Notes: a model not told the origin generated them from the letters alone. A DNA stretch of 61,921 nucleotides from Actinomycetes bacterium (GCA_024225275.1 JAAEMS010000250.1:1-61921), one strand, 5' to 3'; numbered from the stretch's first letter, positions 19,387 to 28,513 are shown. Numbers and translations are program-made.

Positions 19387-19860
19387 GTGTGGCCTGAGTC
19401 GACTACACAAGCCACTCCTCGTCCCTCACGAGTACCTGAGCGCCGGGCGCGATGAGCGGGAGCAGATCAGGGGGTGTCGAGATCGGCATTCGCGCTCCGG
19501 TGGACGTCCATGGACAAAGTGTGGCTCATCACGGGGGTCCTGTGCGACGGTGTGACGCAGACCGATGTTCAGAGCGGATGGCCCGGACCCCTCACAGGGT
19601 CCAGGTCCGGCTCAACCAACTGCCACCAAAAAGGGGGAGGAGCCGCTTCCCTGGTGTACAGCCGGGCTGTGACCGGCGGCCGAGTGACGGTGAGAGGCGA
19701 CCTCGACGCCACTGCTTCAGGGTCGAAGGACCCTTCCGTCCTTGCCAGGGGCTGGCAAGACTGCGGCGGTGACGGGTCGGCAAATCCTCGCTCGAGAAAC
19801 CGCCTGTTTCCGCGGCTACGCAGCCCCCTCGGGGGTTCCTGGTGTAGGTGGGGGGCCGTG
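19387..19860. other. Gene-free stretch with fragments of other genes
   Basis: No intact gene is visible. At 19510-19536 the plus strand encodes 'MDKVWLITG', the typical N-terminus of a short-chain dehydrogenase, after which homology stops. At about 19672-19713 it encodes 'GGRVTVRGDLDA', matching part of the DUF222 gene at 16550-16590. Two hairpins follow (19719-19759). The stretch separates the dead helicase from the B12 mutase operon and looks like a patchwork of deletion scars. Confidence 0.5.
19719..19759 (+). promoter_or_regulatory. Two tandem perfect hairpins upstream of the B12 mutase operon
   Basis: Hairpin 1 is AGGGTC-gaag-GACCCT (19719-19734). Hairpin 2 is CTTGCCAG-ggg-CTGGCAAG (19741-19759), eight perfect pairs. 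They lie about 100 bp before the ATG at 19861. No uridine run follows, so a standard terminator is unlikely; a structured leader or protein site is possible. I could not match it to the cobalamin riboswitch consensus. Confidence 0.4.
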
Positions 19861-20295
19861 ATGGTCGAGGGCAACCCCCCAGGTCGAGTACTGATGACCA
19901 AGATCGGTCTCGACGGTCACGATCGGGGGAGTCGGCTGGTCGCCAGCTACCTGCGCGACGCCGGTATGGAAGTTGTCTACACGGGGCCGTGGCAGGAGAT
20001 CCCGGCGGTCGTGAATCTCGCGATGCAAGAAGACGTCGACGTGATCGGCGTCTCGTCACTGGCCACGGACCATCTCATCGTCCCCACTCTCATGGCTGCT
20101 CTGGCCGACGCGGGCCTCGGCGATGTGGCCCTCGTCGTCGGAGGCATCGTGCCCGAAGACGAGGAGCAGGCACTCCTCGACTCCGGCGTCGATCATGTGT
20201 TCCACCCTGGCGCCCGCCGCGAGGAGATCGTCGAGCGCATCCGTGGCCTCGTCGAGGAGTCGCGCCACCGAAAGAGCGGAGATCGAGATGGGTGA
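19861..20295 (+). CDS. B12-binding (small) subunit of an acyl-CoA mutase
   Basis: A 144-aa cobalamin-binding domain protein. 'KIGLDGHDRGSRL' holds the DxHxxG motif whose His coordinates cobalt; 'GVSSLATDHL' and 'VVGGIVP' are the SxL and GG motifs that hold the nucleotide tail. The protein works as the separate small subunit of a mutase, as in isobutyryl- and 2-hydroxyisobutyryl-CoA mutases. ATG 19861 is used (GTG 19858 adjoins). It overlaps the large-subunit gene by 8 bp. The C-terminal tail is charged. Confidence 0.9.
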   Translation: MVEGNPPGRVLMTKIGLDGHDRGSRLVASYLRDAGMEVVYTGPWQEIPAVVNLAMQEDVDVIGVSSLATDHLIVPTLMAALADAGLGDVALVVGGIVPEDEEQALLDSGVDHVFHPGARREEIVERIRGLVEESRHRKSGDRDG

Positions 20296-21988
20296 ACAGA
20301 CTCCCGAGCCGGAACCAGAGAGCTCCCCGGACCCGGTACCGCCAACCGACCACTCGCGTTGGGAGGCCGACTATCGGGCCCAGCTCGGCCCAGAGCCACC
20401 TCGCGCCAATCGCTCCGGCATCACCGTCAAACCCCTCTACACCCCCGACGACTGGGACTCGTCACAGCATGACGAGCAGCTCGGATCTCCCGGGTCGTCG
20501 CCGATGACCCGGGGCGTGTACTCGACGATGCACCGCGGTCGACCGTGGAGTCCCCGCCTCATCGTGGGCCTCGGCTTGCCCGAGGACTACAACCAACGGA
20601 TGCGGTCCCTGCTCGACACGGGCGGGGCGAGCCTCTACCTCGCTCCCTGCAACAGTCACCTTCGAGGATTCGACGGGGACGCGGTGGAGCGAGAGCTGCT
20701 CGGCACCTGCGGGACCCTCATTGGGTCGACCGAGGACATGTCGATGGCCCTCGACGGCCTCCCGATCGATCGGGAAGCCATCAGCATGGGTGACACCGCT
20801 CCCTACACGCTCTCGGCCTTCATGCTGAAGGTGGCGAGGGATCGGGGCATCCCGTGGAACACCCTGGCCGGCACGACCAACCAGTCCGACTACCTGTCCC
20901 ACTTCGCGGCTCTCCACATGTTCTTCAGGGTCGCTCTCCCCGGCCAGCGCCGCTTGCTGCTCGACCATATCGAGTGGATGAACCGGGAGGCCCCCCGGTG
21001 GAATCCGATCTCGGTGGTCGGCCAGCACATGCAGCAGGCCGGCGCCACCCCGGCGCAGGCCATGGGGTTGGCCATCTCCTCCGCGATCCAGTACGCCGAC
21101 GACCTGGTGGCCCGCGGCCACGAACCCGACTCGTTCCTTCCCCGGTTCAGCTTCTTCTTCGATATCTCCATCAGCTTCTTCGAGGAGGTCGCCAAGTTCC
21201 GAGCGGGCCGGCGTATCTGGAACCGTGTCACTGGCGAGCGGTTCGGTGCGGCGGACATACGGTCTCGGCGCTTCCGCTTCCACGGGCAGACCTCGGGGGT
21301 CGACCTCACTCGCCAACAGCCCCTCAACAATGTGGCCCGAGTGGCCGTGCAGGCCATGGCGGGCATCTTCGGTGGGCTGCAATCCCTGCACACCGATTCC
21401 TACGACGAAGCCCTGTCGACGCCTACCGAAGCCGCGGCCCAGATCGCCATCGCCACCCAGAACATCCTGCGTCACGAGGCCCACCTCGACGACGTAATCG
21501 ATCCCCTGGGCGGCTCCTACTACGTGGAGGCCCTCACCGACGAGATGGAGGCCGAGATCGAAGGGGTGATCGCCCAGGTCGACTCTGAGGGCGGGATGTA
21601 CGCGGCGGTCGAGTCAGGGTTCGTGCAGAACCTCATCGGAGAGTCCTCCCGGGCCTGGCAGGACCAGATCGAATCCGAAGAGGAGATCATCGTCGGCGTG
21701 AACGGCTTCATCGGACCCGACGATCCTTCCCGAAGACCCCAGGCCCTCGAACGGCCCGACCCGGTTCGCATCGACTCCTACCTGGAGCGACTCGCCCGTT
21801 TCAGGAAGTCACGCGACCAGGGTTGCGTGAGAGGCGCCCTGGACGACCTCGCTCGGGCGTGCGCCTCGGCCGACGAGAACGTGTACGCGAAAGTTGTCGA
21901 CGCCGCACTCGCCGACGCGACGAACGGCGAGATCTGTGCGACGGTGAGGGCGGAGATGGGCGAGGGGCAGCCGTTGGTGGTCCTGTGA
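20288..21988 (+). CDS. Acyl-CoA mutase large subunit (methylmalonyl-CoA mutase family), divergent active site
   Basis: A 566-aa TIM-barrel subunit of an adenosylcobalamin-dependent acyl-CoA mutase, the length seen in isobutyryl-type mutases. Family motifs are clear: 'TRGVYSTMHRGRPW' (75-87), 'SVVGQHMQQAGATPAQA' (242-258), 'FFFDISISFFEEVAKFRAGR', 'HGQTSGVDLT', 'NNVARVAVQA', 'GGLQSLHTDSYDEAL', 'DPLGGSYYVE'. Pocket residues differ from methylmalonyl-CoA mutase: the Tyr of TMY is His82, the Tyr before the catalytic-site His is Gln246 (His247 kept), and the 'GTIQND.LKE...R' segment reads 'GTTNQSDYLSHFAALHMFF' with no Arg. Substrate is therefore unlikely to be methylmalonyl-CoA. Cotranscribed with the B12 subunit and meaB. 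Confidence 0.88.
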   Translation: MGEQTPEPEPESSPDPVPPTDHSRWEADYRAQLGPEPPRANRSGITVKPLYTPDDWDSSQHDEQLGSPGSSPMTRGVYSTMHRGRPWSPRLIVGLGLPEDYNQRMRSLLDTGGASLYLAPCNSHLRGFDGDAVERELLGTCGTLIGSTEDMSMALDGLPIDREAISMGDTAPYTLSAFMLKVARDRGIPWNTLAGTTNQSDYLSHFAALHMFFRVALPGQRRLLLDHIEWMNREAPRWNPISVVGQHMQQAGATPAQAMGLAISSAIQYADDLVARGHEPDSFLPRFSFFFDISISFFEEVAKFRAGRRIWNRVTGERFGAADIRSRRFRFHGQTSGVDLTRQQPLNNVARVAVQAMAGIFGGLQSLHTDSYDEALSTPTEAAAQIAIATQNILRHEAHLDDVIDPLGGSYYVEALTDEMEAEIEGVIAQVDSEGGMYAAVESGFVQNLIGESSRAWQDQIESEEEIIVGVNGFIGPDDPSRRPQALERPDPVRIDSYLERLARFRKSRDQGCVRGALDDLARACASADENVYAKVVDAALADATNGEICATVRAEMGEGQPLVVL

Positions 21989-21989
21989 C

Positions 21990-22934
21990 GTGAACGATCT
22001 CCCGACCGGTGCTCCTCCCCTGGCGCAGCGGCTCGTTGGCGGTGAGCCAGTGGCGCTGGCCCGGGCCATCACCGCCGCCGAGAACGAGACGCCGGAGGGT
22101 GCGGCCATCCTCGCGTCGATACAACCCCATCTCGGCCGTGCTCTCGTGGTGGGCATCACCGGCCCTCCCGGCGCGGGCAAGTCGACGCTGACCAGTGCCC
22201 TGATCACCGAGCTGCGCCGTCGCGGGCACCGGGTCGCGGTTCTCGCCATCGACCCCACCAGCCCCATCAGCGGGGGCGCGATCCTGGGCGACCGCATCCG
22301 TATGTCGGAGCACTCCGCCGATCCGGGGGTCTTCGTGCGCTCCGTCGCGTCTCGCGGCCAGCTCGGAGGTCTATCGCCCACGGCAGCTCGGGTCATCGAC
22401 CTGATGGACGCGGCCGGCAACGACACCGTGATCGTCGAGACCGTGGGTGCGGGCCAGTCTGAGGTCGAGGTAGCCCAGATTGCCGACGTCAAGGTCGTGA
22501 TCTGCCCACCAGGGGCCGGCGACGACATCCAGGCCATCAAGGCCGGAATCCTCGAGATCGCCGACATCCTCGTGGTCAACAAGGCCGACCAGGCCCAGGC
22601 CACCAACACCGCCTCCCAGTTGAGGAACATGGTGGCCCTGCGCAGTGACGACTCGGCGGACGTACCGGTTCTGCTGACCACGGCCACCCAGGGCAAGGGC
22701 GTGGCGGAGCTGGTGGATGCCATCGAGGCCCGACGGGGCCGCGACGATCCCGATACCCGCGCAACCCGCATTCGAGGCAGGAGTCGCCGCCAACTGGCCG
22801 AAGCCCTGGCCCGAGATGTAGCAGCCTTCGTGCGCTCCGGGAGCGACCCTGCCATCGAAGAGCTGTGCGCCGAACTGGAGGGGGGGACCCTGGGCCTCGA
22901 CGAGGCCCTGCGGCGCGTTCGCGGCCTGATCTGA
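21990..22934 (+). CDS. meaB: MeaB/ArgK-family GTPase, mutase chaperone
   Basis: A 314-aa G3E P-loop GTPase that guards and reloads the B12 mutase. Walker A is 'GPPGAGKST' (58-66); 'DPTSPISGGAILGDRIRM' and 'SVASRGQLGGLSP' are switch motifs specific to MeaB; 'ETVGAGQSEVEV' carries the Walker B region; 'VVNKADQ' is the base-specificity motif. GTG 21990 starts one base after the stop of the mutase gene, so the three genes form an operon. The partner is very likely the adjacent mutase. Confidence 0.95.
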   Translation: MNDLPTGAPPLAQRLVGGEPVALARAITAAENETPEGAAILASIQPHLGRALVVGITGPPGAGKSTLTSALITELRRRGHRVAVLAIDPTSPISGGAILGDRIRMSEHSADPGVFVRSVASRGQLGGLSPTAARVIDLMDAAGNDTVIVETVGAGQSEVEVAQIADVKVVICPPGAGDDIQAIKAGILEIADILVVNKADQAQATNTASQLRNMVALRSDDSADVPVLLTTATQGKGVAELVDAIEARRGRDDPDTRATRIRGRSRRQLAEALARDVAAFVRSGSDPAIEELCAELEGGTLGLDEALRRVRGLI

Positions 22935-22963
22935 CCCGCCCCCACCTGGTGCCGATCAGCCGA

Positions 22964-23983
22964 TCACAGATACCGCAGGGCGTAATCCTGGAGGCTCTCC
23001 AGCGACAACGCCACGTCCTCCCACCACGGGTCGGGCCGCTTGCCGCGGCGGTGAAGGGCCAGGTTGAACCCGGCGATGATCGCGAACTTGTAGGCCGCTT
23101 GGGCCCGGAACCAGTCAATGGCGACGGGGGCGGATCCCCGGATCTCGGTGTAGAGAGCGAGCAACTCGTCGGCCCGGGCCATTCCCAGTGGTGTCGCGCC
23201 CTCGTGACGCCACGCCGAGGGGTCGTTGAACAGCGCCATCCACCCGAGATCGGTGTTGACGGCTCCAATCCCGCAGAGCTCCCAGTCGATCACCGCGCAG
23301 AGCGTTCCGTCGGGGGTGTAGAGCAGGTTGCCGAACTGGTAGTCGCCGTGACACAGACCCACCTCGACACTCGTTGGGAGGGACTCGACCAATCGGTCGC
23401 GGATCTCAGGGATCCGGTTCAATCGGTCGGGTTCGGCCACCCGTTCCATGAACCGATCCCAACTGATGACATCGGTCCCCAGATCCACGGGCTCCCCCAG
23501 ACCCGGACAGCGGTCTCGCCAGTCGACCCCATGGATTCCGCCCAGCGCGGTCATGGCCTGCACGGCCATCGAGACCCGGCTCTGCGCGGGTAGCTCATGA
23601 GCCCAAGGTGGCGTGCCCAGACCCACCCCTTTGGCCCCGCCGAGAAAGGGGGTCACGAAGTAGGGGCTTTCGAACCAGTCCGCGTCATCGGGGCCACCCC
23701 ACCATCTCACCGGACAGTGGGGCACGTCGCTGCCTTCGAGGGCTTCGATGGCGGCCACCTGACGGGTCAGGTCGGCGGTGCCCTCCCACCGGACGTTCGG
23801 TGGAGGAAGCCGCAGGAACCACCGATCCGTGCCGCCCCGACTGATCACCGAGAACCCGTAGGAGAACCCGGCGTGGCCCGGCATCGAGACCAGATCGCCC
23901 ACAGCCACATCGGGATCCTGATACCGGTCCTGGCAGAACACCTCCAGACGCCGCTCGAGCTCGGGCATATCCATCCTGGTCAC
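22964..23983 (-). CDS. Phosphotransferase-family (APH-like) protein
   Basis: A 339-aa aminoglycoside-phosphotransferase-fold protein. 'LCHGDYQFGNLLY' is the catalytic-loop motif (HGD..N) near residue 215 and 'VIDWELCGIG' the metal-binding motif after it. Such proteins often accompany acyl-CoA dehydrogenases and other lipid genes in actinobacteria; the acceptor is unknown. GTG 23983 overlaps the TGA of the luciferase-like gene (GTGA), so the two form a coupled pair. An ATG three codons on is a less likely start. Confidence 0.85.
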   Translation of the reverse strand: MTRMDMPELERRLEVFCQDRYQDPDVAVGDLVSMPGHAGFSYGFSVISRGGTDRWFLRLPPPNVRWEGTADLTRQVAAIEALEGSDVPHCPVRWWGGPDDADWFESPYFVTPFLGGAKGVGLGTPPWAHELPAQSRVSMAVQAMTALGGIHGVDWRDRCPGLGEPVDLGTDVISWDRFMERVAEPDRLNRIPEIRDRLVESLPTSVEVGLCHGDYQFGNLLYTPDGTLCAVIDWELCGIGAVNTDLGWMALFNDPSAWRHEGATPLGMARADELLALYTEIRGSAPVAIDWFRAQAAYKFAIIAGFNLALHRRGKRPDPWWEDVALSLESLQDYALRYL

Positions 23984-24993
23984 TGCTTCAGGTCGTGCAT
24001 GATGGCCAGCCAGCGGGTGGGGTCGAACTGGTAGGCGGCGTAGAAGCTGATCCGGTCGATGATGTCGTCGAACCGGCGGAGGATCTCGGGCGCGAGATCA
24101 TCGATCTCAGCCACAACTGCGAAGGCGTGCAGAATGTCGTCGTCGATGAGCTCGCCCATCTCCTCCCATCGGCCCTCCTTCGACATCTGGTTGAGCTCGG
24201 TCTGGAGCTCTCCCCAGCCGTGACACTCGAGGACGGGGCGATACGCGGGGGTGGAGCCATAGAAGGCGATCTGCTGTTTGGTTCCCTTGGTGGCGACAGC
24301 CATCTCCTCCTCATTGCTCCCGGTCACGATGAACGGGGTGCCGGAGATGGCGATGTCGTCGACGGAACGCCCCGCTCGGTCGGCGCCCCGGCCCAGGGCG
24401 GGGATGGTGACCTCACGCATGTACTTCTCGGTGGCGAAGCCGTGACCGAGGAAGACATCGGCGACCTCACCGGCCACCTCGGTCATGAGCTCGCCGACCC
24501 CGGCGATGGCGACACGGGGGGCACCGTGGGGGTTCTCGCCGGGGTGGAACAGGGGGTTCATGAGGGTGTGTTGGTAGAAGTCGCCTCGGAAGTCGAGCTT
24601 CTCGCCCGTGTTCCACGAGTTCCAGATGGCCTTGGTGGCCAGGACCATCTCCCTCATTCGGGCGGCCGGCTTCGACCACTCCATCGAGAACCTTCGGGTG
24701 ATATGGGGCTTGATCTGGCTGCCCAGACCCAGGATGAACCGCCCCTTCGACAGGAGTTGGATGTCGTTCGCCGAGTAGGCGAGCGACATGGGGTTACGGG
24801 CGAACCCAACCACGATGCTGGTGCCGAGCTCGACGTCGTCGGTGGTCTGAGCCATCAGGGGCAGCATGGTGAAGGCGTCGTGGTTGGTCTCGGGCACCCA
24901 CAGCCCGTCGTAGCCCTGCTCCTCCTGGGCCCGAGCCCGCTCGCCGATGCCTTCGAGCGAGCTGTCGACGCCGACTCCTCCGTCAACCTTCAT
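23980..24993 (-). CDS. LLM-class F420-dependent oxidoreductase
   Basis: A 337-aa TIM-barrel flavin/F420 enzyme of the bacterial luciferase superfamily. 'GYDGLWVPETNHDAFTMLPL', 'LGTSIVVGFARNPMSLAYSA' and 'GRFILGLGSQIKPHITRRF' match the actinobacterial F420-type subfamily (TIGR03617-like). ATG 24993 has GGAGG 6 bases upstream. Hydride acceptor or donor is coenzyme F420 by family; the substrate is unknown. It leads a two-gene operon with the phosphotransferase and is divergent from the carboxylase gene, with a 100-bp gap for both promoters. Confidence 0.87.
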   Translation of the reverse strand: MKVDGGVGVDSSLEGIGERARAQEEQGYDGLWVPETNHDAFTMLPLMAQTTDDVELGTSIVVGFARNPMSLAYSANDIQLLSKGRFILGLGSQIKPHITRRFSMEWSKPAARMREMVLATKAIWNSWNTGEKLDFRGDFYQHTLMNPLFHPGENPHGAPRVAIAGVGELMTEVAGEVADVFLGHGFATEKYMREVTIPALGRGADRAGRSVDDIAISGTPFIVTGSNEEEMAVATKGTKQQIAFYGSTPAYRPVLECHGWGELQTELNQMSKEGRWEEMGELIDDDILHAFAVVAEIDDLAPEILRRFDDIIDRISFYAAYQFDPTRWLAIMHDLKQ

Positions 24994-25093
24994 GATGAGC
25001 CTCCGGGTCTGGGTGGTGGGACCGACCCTATCCGGCTATGGGGCGCGGGTTCCGACCAACGAAGCCAGGTCCGACGAGGACTACTCTCGGATC

Positions 25094-26647
25094 ATGAACA
25101 TGCGTGACCTGGTCGAGGAATTGGAGCAGAGGCGGGCGGCCACTCACCTGCTCGGCGGAGAGCGAAGGGTTCAACGGCAGCACCAACAGGGCAAGCTGAC
25201 CGTCCGCCAACGAGTCGACCTGCTCTTCGAGCGCGAGACTTTCGAAGAGGTCGGTCAGCTGGCCGGCCACGCCCACACCGCAGTGCCCAAGGCGGCTGAC
25301 AAGCTCACCCCAGCCGATGGCGTCGTCACCGGCTTCGGTCGGGTCGACGGTCGCGTCGTCGGGGTGGTCGCCGAGGACTTCACCGTGCTGGGCGGATCGG
25401 TAGGCAACAACAACCTGATCAAGAAGAACCGGATGGTCGAGTTGGCCGGTCGCGACCGGGTGCCGCTGGTCTGGCTGTTCGACGGGGCCGGGGCCCGTAC
25501 CGACGAGTCCATCGGTGAGGGGCTGGCCCCCATGCACCACTTCATGGCCATCGCCAAGCTGTCGGGCATCGTGCCCCAGGCCTGCGCGGTCATGGGTCCC
25601 GTGGCCGGTGACTCGGCCCTGATCGCCGCCATGCTCGAATTCATCGTGATGGTCGAGGGCACAGGCATGCTGGCCGCCGGTGGACCGCCCCTGGTGCTGG
25701 GGGCCACCGGCCAGACCGTCGACAAGGAGGAGCTGGGCGGCACATCGGTGCACTGTGAAGTCTCCGGGGTGGCCGACAACCGGGCCGAAGACGATGCCGA
25801 CGCCATCGCTCAAATCAAACGCTTCCTGTCATACCTGCCCCAGAACGCCTACCACTACCCCGACCGGGTCGAGGGCGGCGACGACCCCCAGCGGGCCGAG
25901 GAGGATCTGCTCGACGTCATCCCCGAGAACATCCGACGGCCCTACGACATGCACCGGGTCATCGAGATGGTCTTCGATACCGACACCTTCTTCGAGATCA
26001 AGCCCGACCATGCCCGGATGATGCTCACCGGCTTCGCCCGGCTCGACGGCCACCCGGTGGGGGTCATCGCCAATCAGCCCAAGGTGATGGCCGGTGCCAT
26101 CACCGCCGCAGCCGGGGCCAAGCACCGTCACTTCATGGATCTGTGCAACGCCTTCCACATTCCCGTAGTGGCCCTCATGGACACACCCGGAGTGATGACG
26201 GGCCCGAAGTCCGAGCGCGAGGGGGCGCTGAGGGTGGGGATGACCATCGCCCACTCGTTCGCTTTCGCACGCGTGCCCCTACTCACGGTGGCCCTCCACA
26301 AGGGCATCGGTTACGGGGCCTGCGCCATGGGCGGGTACGGGGCCGGTCAGTCGACCGTGCTCGCGTGGCCCACGGCCGACTTCAACGCCATCCCCCTCGA
26401 CAGCGGCATCCAGGCCGCCTACAAGACCGACCTCGAGGCGGCCGACGATCCGGCTGCCCTCCAGGCCGAGCTCGAAGCCGCCTTCAGCGGCCTGTGTGGC
26501 GCCTTCCCGGCGGCCGAGCAGGTGAAGATCGACGACGTGATCGATCCGCGCGAAACCCGCCCCCGTCTGATCGCGGCACTCGACCGGTCGCTCAGCCAAC
26601 GCGACGAACCGGCCGGCCCGGCCATGCGCCACGGCTTCCTGCCCTGA
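25094..26647 (+). CDS. Acyl-CoA carboxylase, carboxyltransferase (beta) subunit
   Basis: A 517-aa biotin-dependent carboxyltransferase (propionyl/acetyl/methylcrotonyl-CoA carboxylase beta family). Two crotonase-fold halves are visible: the N-half with 'GKLTVRQRVDLLFE' and 'VVAEDFTVLGGSVG', the C-half with 'GVIANQPKVMAGAITAAAGAK', 'DTPGVMTGPKSER' and 'GYGACAMGGYGAGQS'. The C-half oxyanion region is less standard than in PccB. No biotin-carboxylase or carrier gene is in this window, so the partner is elsewhere. ATG 25094 is chosen, with ATG 25100 also possible. It sits between the mutase/luciferase cluster and the BCR-like operon. Confidence 0.88.
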   Translation: MNMRDLVEELEQRRAATHLLGGERRVQRQHQQGKLTVRQRVDLLFERETFEEVGQLAGHAHTAVPKAADKLTPADGVVTGFGRVDGRVVGVVAEDFTVLGGSVGNNNLIKKNRMVELAGRDRVPLVWLFDGAGARTDESIGEGLAPMHHFMAIAKLSGIVPQACAVMGPVAGDSALIAAMLEFIVMVEGTGMLAAGGPPLVLGATGQTVDKEELGGTSVHCEVSGVADNRAEDDADAIAQIKRFLSYLPQNAYHYPDRVEGGDDPQRAEEDLLDVIPENIRRPYDMHRVIEMVFDTDTFFEIKPDHARMMLTGFARLDGHPVGVIANQPKVMAGAITAAAGAKHRHFMDLCNAFHIPVVALMDTPGVMTGPKSEREGALRVGMTIAHSFAFARVPLLTVALHKGIGYGACAMGGYGAGQSTVLAWPTADFNAIPLDSGIQAAYKTDLEAADDPAALQAELEAAFSGLCGAFPAAEQVKIDDVIDPRETRPRLIAALDRSLSQRDEPAGPAMRHGFLP

Positions 26648-26682
26648 GCGCCCGCTGACGCTGGTCGGGGAGCTCGACCCAG

Positions 26683-26895
26683 TCAGGTCGAGGTTCGGCG
26701 ACGGGTGAGAACTGTGACGAATTGGCCGCAGGCGGCTTCGACACACGATGCGCACTCCGGGCCCCTCGTCTCCATGTCCTCAGGGGTGACCGATTCGATT
26801 CGGGTCTCATTGCCGGCCGATTGGTAGACCTCGGCCAGCGCTTCGGCCCTCTCCCGCTCGATCGTGAAGCGCTGCACCCAACCCTCGTCGGTCAC
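26683..26895 (-). CDS. Small Cys-containing protein at the end of the BCR-like operon
   Basis: A 70-aa protein starting at GTG 26895, which overlaps the stop of the D-like ATPase gene by 4 bp (GTGA); this supports real translation. The sequence has an N-terminal 'WVQRFTIERERAEALAEVYQ' helix and a compact Cys pattern C-x2-C-x4-C ('ECASCVEAACG'). I recognise no family. It may bind a metal or Fe-S cluster or be an assembly factor for the reductase; this is inference from position only. Confidence 0.6.
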   Translation of the reverse strand: MTDEGWVQRFTIERERAEALAEVYQSAGNETRIESVTPEDMETRGPECASCVEAACGQFVTVLTRRRTST

Positions 26896-27710
26896 ACCCG
26901 TTCCTGTTCTGCCGATCCGCCGGTCCGGTCGAGACGGAGCTGGGCCGCCGCGGCCGCACCGACGGCGGGACCGAACTGGACCATCTCGCCCTCGGCCACA
27001 TTGACCGGAGCCCCGAGTGCCTCGGTGATCAGCTCCACCATGCGCCGGAACCGGAGCACGCCACCCATCAGAGTGAACTCAGGCTCGCCCCGTACCCGCC
27101 TCAACAACTGGACCGAGCGGCCGGTGAGCGACGCAACCGCTCCGAGCATGATGTCGCCGGGACTCTCGCCTTGGGAAAGGTGGTTGATCACCTCTGACTC
27201 GGCGAAGACCGCACACACCCCCGAGATGGGCAGGGCGGTGTCGGCCCCGTCGAGCATGTCCGCGACCTCTTGTGAGTCGTAGCCCATGTACAGGGCCGTC
27301 TTCTCGATGAACGCTCCGGTACCCGAGGCGCACTTGTCGTTGAGTCGGAAGCTCGTCACCAAGCCCCCTTCGTCGACCCGGGTGGCCTTCATCGTCTGCC
27401 CGCCGATGTCGAGAACGGTGCCCGTGCCCGGGAACAGGAATCTGGCACCGCGGGCGGCCGCGGTGAGGTCGGTGACATTGAGGCGTCGAAAGGCGACCTG
27501 ATGTCGGCCGTAGCCGGTGGAGGCCACCGAGTCGACCTCTTCGGGGGCAATTCCGGCGGCCGCACAAGCTTCGCCGAAGGTGCGCTCGGCGACCTCGGCG
27601 AGACGAAAGCCCGTACGGTTCATGGCCTTGGCCTCGAGGCGCTCACCGTCGACGAGAAGGGCCGCCTTGGTGTAGGTGGAGCCGACATCGATACCCGCGG
27701 TGATGGTCAC
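26892..27710 (-). CDS. BcrD/BadG/HgdC-type ATPase subunit
   Basis: A 272-aa ASKHA-fold ATPase of the benzoyl-CoA reductase / 2-hydroxyacyl-CoA dehydratase activator family. '[13 protein letters not shown]' (phosphate 1), '[10 protein letters not shown]' (phosphate 2) and 'LMGGVLRF' (adenosine) are visible. Cys127 ('[11 protein letters not shown]') and Cys166 ('[11 protein letters not shown]') are the pair that holds the shared [4Fe-4S] cluster between two ATPase subunits. 'GGQTMKA' departs from the usual GGQDTK. GTG 27710 overlaps the previous stop (GTGA). Two adjacent, non-identical ATPases argue for class I benzoyl-CoA reductase rather than a dehydratase activator homodimer. Confidence 0.85.
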   Translation of the reverse strand: MTITAGIDVGSTYTKAALLVDGERLEAKAMNRTGFRLAEVAERTFGEACAAAGIAPEEVDSVASTGYGRHQVAFRRLNVTDLTAAARGARFLFPGTGTVLDIGGQTMKATRVDEGGLVTSFRLNDKCASGTGAFIEKTALYMGYDSQEVADMLDGADTALPISGVCAVFAESEVINHLSQGESPGDIMLGAVASLTGRSVQLLRRVRGEPEFTLMGGVLRFRRMVELITEALGAPVNVAEGEMVQFGPAVGAAAAAQLRLDRTGGSAEQERV

Positions 27711-28513
27711 GACGCCACCCCCGCAGGGCTCGGTTCGGGACGTAGCCGGTCGGCGCCGATGAAAGCAGCTCCGATCGCCCCCATGAAGTGGGAGTCCTCG
27801 CTCACGTTCAGAGGCTGGCTCAGCACCCGCTCCATCACCTCGACCATGGCGACGTTGCGGGACACCCCGCCGGTGAAGGTGATCTCGGATTCGACGCCCA
27901 CCCGCCGTAGGAGACCCATCGAGCGGGAGCTGATGGAGTCGTGGACCCCAGCCAGGATGTCTTCGACCTTGCTCCCCCGCCCCAGCCAGGCCAGGACCTC
28001 GGACTCAGCGAACACGGTGCACGTCGTGGAGATCCGTACCGGCCGGGTGCCGGCCAGGGCGGTGGGGCCGAGATCGTCGAGGGGTAGCTCCAGGGCGGTG
28101 GCCGCGGCACCGAGGAACCGCCCGGTACCGGCAGCGCATTTGTCGTTCATACAGAAGTCGACGACCTCGCCGTTGGCGTCGACCCGGATGGCCTTGGTGT
28201 CCTGGCCCCCCATGTCGAGCACCGTTCTGGTCCCGGGGAACATGGCAACGGCGCCCCGACCATGACAGGAGATCTCGGTGACCTGTGAGTCACCGAAGTC
28301 GACCCGGTACCGGCCATAGCCGGTGCCCACGACATGGCCGACATCATCCCGCTCGATGCCCGCATCGGCCACGGCCAGGCCGAAGGCCTTCTCGGCCGCC
28401 TCGGACACATTGGCACCGGTGTCGATGAGGCTGCGACCGATGATGCCGCCATCGCGGATGACCACGGCCTTGGTCTGGGTGGAGCCGACATCGACTCCCG
28501 CGGTATCGGTCAT
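27707..28513 (-). CDS. BcrA/BadF-type ATPase subunit
   Basis: A 268-aa partner of the D-like ATPase. '[14 protein letters not shown]', '[12 protein letters not shown]' and 'TFTGGVSRN' form the ATP site. Cys126 ('[11 protein letters not shown]') and Cys165 ('[11 protein letters not shown]') are cluster ligands. It lacks the N-terminal extension of Thauera BcrA (over 400 aa) and is closer in size to the Azoarcus BzdP/BzdQ type. ATG 28513 overlaps the B-like stop by 4 bp. It couples ATP hydrolysis to electron transfer from ferredoxin into the catalytic subunits. Confidence 0.86.
   Translation of the reverse strand: MTDTAGVDVGSTQTKAVVIRDGGIIGRSLIDTGANVSEAAEKAFGLAVADAGIERDDVGHVVGTGYGRYRVDFGDSQVTEISCHGRGAVAMFPGTRTVLDMGGQDTKAIRVDANGEVVDFCMNDKCAAGTGRFLGAAATALELPLDDLGPTALAGTRPVRISTTCTVFAESEVLAWLGRGSKVEDILAGVHDSISSRSMGLLRRVGVESEITFTGGVSRNVAMVEVMERVLSQPLNVSEDSHFMGAIGAAFIGADRLRPEPSPAGVAS

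Noticed and set aside
19719..19860. Cobalamin riboswitch before the B12 mutase operon
   Set aside because: Position is attractive and hairpins exist, but I could not find the B12-box consensus or the conserved core.
20288..21988. Ordinary methylmalonyl-CoA mutase
   Set aside because: Pocket residues for the methylmalonyl carboxylate are changed or missing, so the standard label would mislead.
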